DNA from: Euperipatoides rowelli
Lineage: Eukaryota; Onychophora; Udeonychophora; Euonychophora; Peripatopsidae
Length of the DNA: 18,336 nt
Assembly (NCBI GenBank): GCA_003024985.2
Contig: PXIH01S0019942.1
Direction: 5' to 3' (one strand)
This document shows positions 1 to 8,503 of this stretch, piece after piece. Within the stretch, counting starts at the first letter, position 1. Each line of letters opens with the position of its first letter. The position numbers were made by a program, and so were the translations under genes. Below the pieces are notes generated by a model. It had not been told where the DNA came from. It did no database searches and worked only from the letters and a program-made list of their open reading frames with translations.

Positions 1-40
1 ACCGGAAACCGGAAGTGGGCCAGAACCGGCCTTTTCCTAC
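1..40. repeat. CCGGAAGT-type repeat fragment at window edge
   Basis: The window opens with ACCGGAAACCGGAAGTGGGC and then AGAACCGGCCTTTT. This resembles the CCGGAAGTTGGCCATCTTTT segment at 13459-13478, so it is probably another member of that repeat family, truncated by the window edge. The family is unclassified. Confidence 0.45.
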
Positions 41-146
41 TACTCAAATGACTCGATGACGGGGAAAAAAAGGACTCAAAATGAAAAAAATAGGCTTTTT
101 TTTTTTTTTGCCTTTGACTCAAAGAATAAACAATTCAAATCGAAGT

Positions 147-250
147 CTGTGCATTAGAGTTTTTTTTTAATTCCCATATATGGTATGATGTAGTGTTGGA
201 CTGTGCATTAGAGTTTTTTCAATGTCCATATATGGTATGATGCAGTGTCA
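147..250. repeat. 54-bp tandem duplication, two copies
   Basis: Two adjacent copies start at 147 and 201. Each opens CTGTGCATTAGAGTTTTTT, continues CCATATATGGTATGATG and ends with AGTGT. They differ by a few substitutions and by the length of the T run. A partial echo (TGGTATGATGTAGT) recurs near 1257. Confidence 0.85.
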
Positions 251-2608
251 GCACATTTGATTAAGAAGGCTCCTAGCACAAAGTGTTTTTTTTTAAGGCA
301 GCTAGTGAGTGTTGTTATAGGGGAGGCCATCAACCCCATATGGGGTTCAGGAATAGAGCCCATGGAAGCTTATAGTGCTAAAAAGTTTTTAAATCCTTAA
401 AATGACCGTTGCTGATATTTCAAAATGCTGAAATTTAAAATAACTGAAATAACATACAAAAAGTTGTATCATTAGAAAAAATATTTTCATATTTTTTATA
501 ATAATTAAATTATTTATTTTTATTTTATTTTCATTTACTGCGTTTAATTTTATTTCAGCTCTCACAATACCACGTAAATCTATAGTTTTATTAATTTCTT
601 CCAAAGTCCAGGATATTTTAAACAATGTTCTCCAAACTGTAAATGCTTTTGCAATTTTTAATTTTGACTGCTTGTACAAAAAAAAAAAAAAAAAAAAAGA
701 TTGATAACAGTATATGATCAAGTTGATCGCAATAGTAACTCTAAAAGCCGGACATGTTTTAATTTATAATTTTGAAAATAATTTTAATGCAAAATCTTGA
801 CAGGAAATAATAAATTTAAAAACTGACTTTAAACAGTTTTATTATCATTACCGGTACTTATAACTTGTATAAAAATCAAATCTTTCTTAACAGTGATATA
901 TGCTGTATATCCTAATCCATAGTCCAACATAGGTTAATACTATATCAATAGCACTCACACATCCTTTCTTTATTCTCATTTAAATTGTAAACATTTTTAT
1001 TTATTAAAACAATTAAAAATTTTTTTAAGAAATATATAATTAAAACTTAAACCTAAACTTTGGATTTAAAAATATGGAGAAAATCAAAAGAAAAAAATCT
1101 AAAACAAAACCCGTTTCAACAGAATTATCTATTTTCATCGGAGGTCAAAATGCTTAAGAAATATCTACTTATTTATTCTTGCAGTGTGAATGGAAAAGAA
1201 AATACAAAAGTTTGGAGAAAAGATGGATTAATTTTGGACCTAACCTGTCCGACACTGGTATGATGTAGTTAAAATATGTATACAGTATTTTAATTACAAT
1301 ACATCTGCCAACTACAATTCATTTGTGTAATATTTTATTTTCCATTTATTTTTTGCTTTACCTCATTAGTTTGATGAGGATCAGTACTCTGACAAAAAAA
1401 AAAATGCTTAGAATATTAAAACACAAAACCCATCCAGTTTGTATTCTCTTTTCTCATATTAACAACGATAAGGTTTTGAATTGGTTGAATATTGTAATTG
1501 CTTTGTTTCGATCGTCCCTTGCTGATTGTTTATCTTTATTGTTGTTATGATTGTTGTAGGGGTTTTATTGATATTGTTGTGTTAAGTTGGTTCATTATTT
1601 TAATTTATTTTTTTCATTATAAAAAGGCAATCTAGTGGAGTGGAACAATTGTGGTATATTAAATTTAACAGTGAAACTTTTTTATTTATTATAAATTCAG
1701 CTGGTAATGAGATTTTCAAGTCTACTCGGTTAATTGATAGATCATTGGGTTTAATGACATAAAAAATGTAAAATTAAACCAATGACTAATTAAAACAAAA
1801 GAAAGAAAAGTGAATTGACTGTTATTTTATTTTTCTCTTTTATTCTTCTGTTGCATGTGATAATTGAATATGTACTCTATTCAAGTATTTCATAAATATT
1901 CTAAGCAATTATTTTTATTGTAGACTATATTATTTCATTTTATTTTGTATTTTGTGAAAAGAAATTAGGTTTNTATTGTATGAAACATGGGTTATTTATT
2001 TATTTTGATAGATTTTATATAAGTTCTCATCTAACTGATATTTGAGTTTTGTCTATTTTTCATTTTCTTGGCATAGATTGAGAGATTAGCAAATAATGTT
2101 GTTTCTCATTATTCTTATTCTTTTGACATTTATTTATTATCTTTGTGGGTGATTTCAATTGTACTATGATTGATAGCCTCATTTGGTCTTTGCAATTTCC
2201 AATCTTGTCTGTATGTAGAATTGGGTTACCATACAATTTATAGGATATACAGTAATTAATTCTACCATAGTCTGTCTGGTGATTAGCAGTGCTTTCTTGA
2301 GATTTGATTACAGAATAATTATTTAGTAAAAATAAAAAATAAATTCTTCTAAAACTATTATATGTGAACATCATTTAACAAACAAATATTTCATTTAAAT
2401 TTTTGTATCTTGAAATGTATCACAATTAATTGGTTATTGTTAATTATTTTTATCTCTTTTTGTTTTATTTTGTTTTCATTTCGTATACTAGAAAGATGGA
2501 ATAAGAGAGGGCACTTTAATAGCAATCAGCTATATGCTGAATATTTTAAATATTATAAAAAGATGTGTACTTAATGTTTGGATGTTAATCTTCAATGCTA
2601 TATACGAA

Positions 2609-2960
2609 CAGTAAAAGTCCAAAAATCTGGATGCCAGAAGTCCAGACCGCCTGAGAATCCGGACTCAATAGTGTTGGCCATTTTGGAAAACTTCATCATT
2701 TAAGTTCTGCAAATAGTTCAATAAATTTGTCTTCCTGTTTCCATTTATTATACAGTATACTGTATTTAATAAATAAACAACAATGAAATAACTTCATTTT
2801 TCAATTGTTAACATATTTCGTTTTTGCAATAAAATTTAACCTGTTCATCCCATCTTTATTTCTTAATTTTGAATTTTAAAAATACTGTTTGAGAATCCGG
2901 AAAATCTGAGAATCCAGACTGACCAAATCCCCAAGCATCCAGATTTTTGGAATTTTACTG
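2609..2960. mobile_element. pogo/Tigger-like MITE, non-autonomous
   Basis: A 352-bp element with terminal inverted repeats of about 26 bp. The left end is at 2609-2634 (CAGTAAAAGTCCAAAAATCT, then GGATGC). The right end is the reverse complement at 2935-2960, differing at one position in the aligned arms. Subterminal GAGAATCCGG motifs occur at both sides (2652 and 2891 regions), and the interior is A+T-rich and non-coding. The CAGTA start and internal TCCGGA-type motifs resemble pogo/Tigger ends. The right flank is TA, the expected target; the left flank is AA, so the TA duplication is degraded. No transposase is present. The family call is inference; the TIR is direct. Confidence 0.75.
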
Positions 2961-2989
2961 TAGATGTAATTAAGCCTACAATCAGTCGT

Positions 2990-3124
2990 GCAATCAGAAT
3001 CAAGCTTTCACTTTGTGACCCAATCAGAATCAATCAAGTTTTCATCTACAGCTGACCAATCAGAATTGAACTTTCATTTTCAACCAACCAATCAGTCAAA
3101 CTTTCATTTTAGTTAGCCAATCAG
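2990..3124. repeat. CCAATCAG minisatellite, about 5 units
   Basis: The octamer CCAATCAG (first copy GCAATCAG) recurs at 2990, 3019, 3056, 3088 and 3117, a spacing of 29-37 bp. Between octamers the units share a segment like AACTTTCATTTT. It starts about 30 bp beyond the pogo-like MITE. CCAAT is the NF-Y core, but regulatory activity is not implied by sequence alone. Confidence 0.75.
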
Positions 3125-3630
3125 GTTTGAGCATCCCTTCATGCATTGCAACAATGGTATGAAATATTATCCAAAATGCACTGTGATGTTAGTCATAATA
3201 CAATAGGCTAGGACATCATATTACCTATAATTCATTGTGAATTGGTTTGTTTTACCATTTGTGACATCATATGGAAATTACTGAACACTTCTGAAGATTC
3301 CCAAATGTTTCTGACAATGCTTTTACCTATAATACATTGAGGTATGAGTTTTCCTGAAGTGCCATGTCCACATATGATGTCTTATAGACTTGTAGTTTAT
3401 GAATTATAGATAGGTATGATATCATATGTCCAAAACCCACCATGATTGATCCAGGGCAGGTTAAGAATCTCTCTACACCGCATACATCACACTTTTAAGA
3501 CTACTATATCTCATAATGGCACGGATCATAATACAAGAGTTAAAGTAATGTTAACATTTATTTTAAAACAAAATATTGTCATTTTGGAAGTTTTTTCTTC
3601 AAAAGTAGGTCAGCATGTTTCATGATAATT

Positions 3631-3902
3631 GTGTGATTGAAAATTGTGAATAAAAATGTACTCAGCAAGTGTTGTACTGGGAGCTGAGTTTGAATCTGAG
3701 TTGCATTTTATTCTATTCCAACAAAAATATTGCATAAAGTTTATTAAAACAATGTTAAAATGCATTTTAGAAATAAAATACTCCCACTTTGTGGTTTTTC
3801 TTTTAATAATAACTATTTGTTGTATATTTTACGGGACTGTGTAACTGAAAATTGTAAATCTACCATATATAACGATGCTGAACTGGGAGTTGAGTCAGAA
3901 TC
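3631..3902. repeat. diverged duplication with ~208-bp period
   Basis: The segment at 3631-3700 (GTGTGATTGAAAATTGTGAA ... ACTGGGAGCTGAGTTTGAAT) recurs in diverged form at 3838-3902 (GTGTAACTGAAAATTGTAAA ... ACTGGGAGTTGAGTCAGAAT). The reading frame over 3656-3844 lies within this duplication and is not treated as a gene. Confidence 0.6.
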
Positions 3903-4474
3903 CTAAAAAAACTTTCTTTATATAAAGCAAATTGGGTTAACTATCTATTGTAATTCAAAATAACATCTAATGTACAGTACATATGCGAATATAATCAACA
4001 AAGAAAACAGTTTTAAATGAATAACTATGTGATACTTTTATGAATGTCAAAATAAGCCAGATGTTACTTGTCTGTCATTGTCTCCAATCAGCATACTCAA
4101 TAAAACAATGTTTAGTGAAGTGGAATTTATAGGCTATATGAAAGAAGGAGGAACAAACTCCTCCTGCAAAATATAGAAACATTATATTTCTTCATCATAA
4201 TCTCTCATTGTTGAAATTTAATTAATAAACTTTTGATTAGTACTTTATTGCTTATAATAATATTTATTTTAGAGAAATTCTCCATATTTTCACTATAGCT
4301 TATTATAGTTTGTCATTCTTCAATCTTTGGGTGATTTTAAATAAAAACATTATTTTCATATAAAACATATTTGAGTTTTACTTTAAACTTTGAATTCTGA
4401 TTTTTTTAGTATCTGTGAGATTACAACTCATTATTAAACTTTGAAGTGAATACATTATGTACTTTTATTTCCAG

Positions 4475-4649
4475 TATTGCTGTGGAACCTTTATATCCAC
4501 AACCATGTATGAAACAGCCAGCATTTATCAAGCCGCCCAAGGAGCATGGCCCTGCCCCGACTGAGATTGGCCGCATGCTCAATTGCCTCCCTTGCTCTTT
4601 GTGCTTCCATCGTGAAGATCCTATTTCCATTGTACAACTCATCATGGAG
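4475..4649 (+). CDS. TMEM94: TMEM94-like internal exon (end of P-domain into M5 linker)
   Basis: Internal coding exon of 175 bp: one base completing a split codon, then 58 codons. It follows a pyrimidine-rich acceptor ending in TTTCCAG (AG at 4473-4474) and ends at GAG|GTAAGA. The peptide begins IAVEPLYPQPC and ends with REDPISIVQLIME. The ending fits the hinge of P-type ATPases, where the P-domain runs into M5 (family pattern: hydrophobic, D/N-x-x-S-I-V, then E-G/A-R). Joined to the next exon it reads LIME-ARH, like the vertebrate TMEM94 LIEQARH segment. The proline-rich stretch at residues 15-28 (PAFIKPPKEHGPAP) is likely a flexible loop. TMEM94 (KIAA0195) is an ER multi-pass protein reported as a Mg2+ transporter. 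No start or stop codon belongs to this exon. The preceding exon must end two bases into a codon, and I do not find it in this window. The TMEM94 assignment is from recalled family similarity, not a search. Confidence 0.85.
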
Positions 4650-5045
4650 GTAAGATTCACTCTATATCTTATAAGTTCAGATTTAAATGCAAGAAAATGT
4701 TAATTTTCTTATGTACTGTATATTCTTTTACACAGTGAAATTAATAATGCTTTATTAGCTGTAGTAANGTATTAGAGCTAATTATTATTTATATTCAAAA
4801 TGGTTACTTCATTACATACAATTAAACATTTCCTATTGATGGAGGCTGGTGGGAAGTAAAATATATCATTTTATAACTTCTTTCTACAAAGGGATAAGTG
4901 TAAAGGATGTGTATATCAGTAAAACAAAATTAGAATCTTAATAGCAGTTATGTTAGATTATCAAACAATATAAACATAAGCAAACTATATATCTTAAGGA
5001 GTGAATTGACAAATTATATTTGATTAGATTTTAGGAGCATAAAAA

Positions 5046-5098
5046 TAAAATTTATAAGTAAAGTCACAGAATACCTGTGACTTTACTTATAAATTTTA
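5046..5098. repeat. perfect palindrome, 24-bp arms, 5-nt loop
   Basis: Arms 5046-5069 and 5075-5098 are exact reverse complements (core TATAAGTAAAGTCACAG against CTGTGACTTTACTTATA), with AATAC between them. It lies mid-intron on the transcribed strand, so it could form an RNA hairpin. It may be a tiny foldback element or a copying artefact. Confidence 0.9.
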
Positions 5099-5371
5099 AT
5101 TGATTGTTCTTAGATAAAGACCAGCAAAGCTACATTATATTAGTGAAATACAGAAATTCAACAATGACTTTGGCAATGTTAGAAGCAAGGGAATCTTCAA
5201 TACTTAAAGGCTGAAGCCTATGTTATCAATTTGTAGAACCAATGACAATAATACATAATATTTAATTTTGGGACTATTGAATCAACATTCTAAATTAATA
5301 ATTAACATCACAAAGATAAGTCTTTATTGATTGCTGTCTTGAATGAGACTGAATGGAATTGTTCTTTTGTC

Positions 5372-5670
5372 ATAGTCAGGTAATTCTGGTACAGTGCAAG
5401 GCATTTCATAGTAATATTAATCCATGTGGCAATAGGCAGTTCTAGTAAATCATCCTTATTAACAGTTCTTGCCTATATTTGAATAATATCATTAATTATT
5501 ATAGTCATTCACTTCCTTATTATTTCTCTTATTCACTTCTTTCTAAATGTAGGTTCAATATTAACAGTTTCAATGCTTTTTTTTTATATGTACAGAGTGA
5601 CATATAATAAAGAGAAAAAACATATATTTCTGGATAGTGAGGTAATTCTGGTACAGTGCAAGGCATTTCA
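5372..5670. repeat. 37-bp direct repeat, 262 bp apart
   Basis: The copies at 5372-5408 and 5634-5670 are identical except for one base (C/G at the sixth position). Each includes AGGTAATTCTGG followed by TACAGTGCAAGGCATTTCA. The intervening sequence is A+T-rich and unrelated. The copies are too well conserved for old duplication debris in this neighbourhood. Confidence 0.88.
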
Positions 5671-6865
5671 AAGGATATCTATTAAAAACAGTTGAAATAT
5701 TTAGCAGCATTCAAATTAATATAAAACATTTTAGACAAAAATTAGACTACAAACTTCCTATTTGTGAAGTATGTACTGTATCTGCTGAAAGCTTTATTAT
5801 TTTAGCATAAACAGTGTAGAAATATATCGTTTCACAAATAATGAAACTTTCACAAACACATAGTAGATATCATGTAAATTCTCTTTGCTCAGAATGTAAC
5901 ACATGTTAAAATACTACATTAACACAGTTTTAATACATATTTCATTGGAACCAGGCAACCAGCAAACTAGATTCTGAGTACATCTGTGAAATCACAGAGT
6001 AATGAATAGTGGTAGAGGCGTAGTTTAAGAGAAAACCTATAGCCGCCGGCTCAGAGCATACATGGTACATTCTGGGACAGTCAAGACCTTTACCCCTGCT
6101 GCGCAACCTTGACTTTTATGGTGTTTCATTTCTAAGTTACTTTTACATTTTTGTTCAGCAAAATAATACTATGCTTACTTATGCTGCCTAAAGATGTTTT
6201 ATTAAATCACAGAAAAAGCTAGCAAATGTTACCTGCCATTTGTAGTTTTAATTGAAATGAATATTATTGTATATTAAGTATATGAAACTGAAATGTAGAT
6301 GGGTGTTCTTGTCGTTCTTAACAAATGTTTGATTTGTAAGTGTTTTTAATTTTTTAAAGTAAAACCAAAGATTTTTAATTACACATGTATAGTGCAACTA
6401 AATACTAACTTAAAAAAATTCTAGATAGACAATTTCTTAATGCCTACTACTAATATTAATAACAATCAGTCAAAGCAAATGGTTTAAGTTCACTCAATAA
6501 GCTGTTGTCCGATGGATAGCCTACTGCTATTCTCATTACATTTTTAAAAAGAAAACCCAAGAAAGATAATAGAGATTATATTGGGAAATGCCATTTCTCC
6601 AAGATTGCAGGTCTTGATGCTCCCATTATGCATGTGCAGATGCTTTGAGATGGTTACAAGAGAAAGCATAGTGGTAGAAATACAAGTACCATGATTCCTG
6701 ACTCTGAGTGTGAAATAAGTATTCTATTTTGAAATTTAAATAAACTAATTATTTATACACCAACACATTCAAATCAAGAAATACTGTATATTATGTTTTA
6801 AATAAATATTGTTTGTGTGTCAGTGTAAGCTTAAAAGATGCAATTTTTTTTTATTTCTATTATAG

Positions 6866-7111
6866 GCCCGACATTTTACTGCGTCAATGCGTAATTGTTT
6901 TTTGTTCATGCTGGCGTGTTATATTTCATTATCACTGATCCAAATTCTTGCCAGTATATTTCTTCTTCCACCGGTTCTTACTGGATCTCAACTACTATGG
7001 CTAGTTTGTTTTGTAGTGCCGGTACTTAGTTTATCATTGATGGGTAATCCACTAGATCAGCATTGTAGTACTATCGCCACAGGCAAAAACTGTAATCTCA
7101 TCAACAAAGAG
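6866..7111 (+). CDS. TMEM94: TMEM94-like internal exon (M5-M6 transmembrane pair)
   Basis: Internal exon of 246 bp, exactly 82 codons, phase 0 at both ends. It lies between a polypyrimidine acceptor (TTTCTATTATAG, AG at 6864-6865) and a consensus donor GAG|GTAAGT. It opens ARHFTASMRNCFLF. Two hydrophobic helices are clear: about residues 11-34 (from CFLFMLACY) and about 43-60 (LLWLVCFVVPVLSLSLMG), separated by PPVLTGSQ. They correspond to M5 and M6 of P-type ATPases. The pattern Q-LLW-x-x-x-F-x-x-P-x-L-S-x-S-L-x-G, followed by ATGKN at residues 71-75, matches vertebrate TMEM94. The usual M6 D-G-x-P ion-site motif is absent, as in TMEM94. The following residues (NPLDQHCSTIATGKNCNLINKE) would be cytosolic. 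Translation past the donor runs 23 more codons to a stop and is intronic read-through. Identification is strong at family level; the ortholog claim needs an alignment. Confidence 0.92.
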
Positions 7112-8056
7112 GTAAGTTATTCTTCTCACTATTTTTGTTCTAGATATTTATTATCAAGTGTGGTTCTATATAAGGGCTAGAAGGGTTTGAGACGGGACCC
7201 CAAAGTTTTAGGGGGGGGGGACACAAAGTATGTAATTATTAAAGAAGCGATAGAACATAGAAGTGTAAAATAATATCAATTTAGAAATTTATTGTTAAAA
7301 TTTTAAAATAATTGTAATGTTACCACTAGCTAACACATAACTTTCTTTTACCTACATAGCTGAATTTATTTTTTACAATATCTAAACATGTTGAGTTATG
7401 TTGTTATTTACAAAATATGCTATTCAAGCTTTTAATAAAATTGTTATCATGTGTCAAACTAACTTATGAAGTTATGTAAATTACTGAAACACTTGTGTAT
7501 CTTTAGTCTTGGGTTATTGCAACTTTTATTTATTCAAATGTATTTTATTATTTAAACATATAGAATTAATCTTATTAAAATAACCTATACCTATGTACCG
7601 GTACCGTATGTTTTTTGTTTTTGTTCAGAATTTTCCTTTTCAATTCACTTTTATTTTTATAGAACTTAACCCAAATAATATTTTTATTGAAGTTTTTTTG
7701 AATTATTATCATCAATACTTGCCAAAGTTTTAGTTTCAAAATTTATTTTTTTATAAAATGTATTTTGTACTATTGCACTTAAATCTTTTAGTTGTCAGGT
7801 AAACATAAAAAAAAAAAATAGCTGACACCTTTTCTCTCGAAATAAAATTTTATTGCGAAGGGGACTGTTGTGCTGAACACTGTGTGTACTTCTCAATGCA
7901 GCAACACCTTTAATTATTGATTTATTTAAAAATGCAACTAATTAGGAAGATATGAAGTTTATTTTTTTTTACGAATTTAACTCTGTATATTGTATAACCT
8001 GCTCTTTGAATTGTGTGTTTGTTTGTATTTTAACATATTTAACTGCTCTAATGAAT

Positions 8057-8503
8057 TATTATTTCATCAATGTCATTTAGGTTTTCATCAATGTCATATA
8101 TTATTTCATCAATGTCATATATAATTTCATCAATGTCATATATTATTTCATCAATGTCCTATATGATTTCATCTATGTCATATATATGATTTCATCAATA
8201 TTATTTCATCAATGTCATTTATTATTTCATCAATGTCATAAATGATTGAATCAATGTCATATATGATTTCATCAATGTCATATATTTCATCAATGTCATA
8301 TATGATTTCATCAATGTCATATATTTCATCAATGTCATATATGATTTCATCAATATTATTACATCAATGTTATATTATTTCATCAATGTCATTTATTATT
8401 TCATCAATGTCATAAATGATTTAATCAATGTCATATATGATTTCATCAATGTCATATATGATTTCATCAATGTAATATATTTCATCAATGTCATATATTA
8501 TTT
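8057..8503. repeat. 21-bp minisatellite (22 units) with 18-bp variants
   Basis: The anchor CATCAATG (allowing single changes) recurs 22 times from 8065 to 8483. Most steps are 21 bp; three are 18 bp, two 14, one 19 and one 23. The consensus unit is ATTTCATCAATGTCATATAT plus G or T. A block around 8193-8287 reappears at 8348-8460 with a 174-bp offset for four consecutive anchors (8207/8381 to 8270/8444), so the array has higher-order structure. It is not a CRISPR array: units are contiguous, with no unique spacers. Confidence 0.95.

Larger units (their letters stand above)
1..4474 (+). other. upstream intronic (or 5' flanking) sequence, no exon recognised
   Basis: No convincing exon precedes the acceptor at 4473-4474. 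The sequence is low complexity and A+T-rich, with a 21-base A run at 678-698 and an ambiguous base at 1973. Separate entries cover the repeats at 147-250, 2609-2960, 2990-3124 and 3631-3902. I see nothing assignable in 252-2608 or in 3903-4474. It is called intron because the exon at 4475 opens inside a split codon, so at least one coding exon must lie upstream. Confidence 0.7.
4650..6865 (+). other. intron between the two TMEM94-like exons
   Basis: GT-AG intron of 2,216 bp, phase 0. It begins GTAAGA and ends in a T-rich tract plus TATAG. It is A+T-rich with no supported coding sequence. It contains a perfect palindrome (5046-5098), a 37-bp direct repeat (5372-5408 and 5634-5670), one ambiguous base at 4768, and a short island of higher G+C around 6040-6115 (GCCGCCGGCTC and following) that I cannot assign. 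Confidence 0.88.

Noticed and set aside
389-721. 110-codon minus-strand open frame
   Set aside because: Composition is low-complexity (runs of F, I, K from A/T tracts), with no domain and no splice or promoter context.
1185-1257. Possible 73-bp exon (acceptor TTCTTGCAG, donor CTG|GTATGA) reading CEWKRKYKSLEKRW in one frame
   Set aside because: Neither open frame ends two bases into a codon, as needed to join the exon at 4475. I do not recognise the peptide in TMEM94, and the donor lies in a word that recurs in the 147-250 repeat.
3660-3700. tRNA-type box B (GTTTGAATCTGAG) hinting at a SINE
   Set aside because: No matching box A at the right distance and no poly-A or SINE tail.
4421-4660. 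79-codon open frame on the minus strand
   Set aside because: It is the antisense shadow of the + strand exon, which has splice sites and a recognised protein family.
7211-7220. G10 run as a quadruplex or element end
   Set aside because: A single homopolymer tract with no further G-runs or inverted partner nearby.
8057-8503. CRISPR array
   Set aside because: Units are contiguous 18-23-bp tandem repeats with no unique spacers, and the window is eukaryotic.
8057-8503. Minus-strand repetitive protein (DIDEIIY repeats)
   Set aside because: Steps of 23, 14 and 19 bp shift the frame, and no sustained open frame results.
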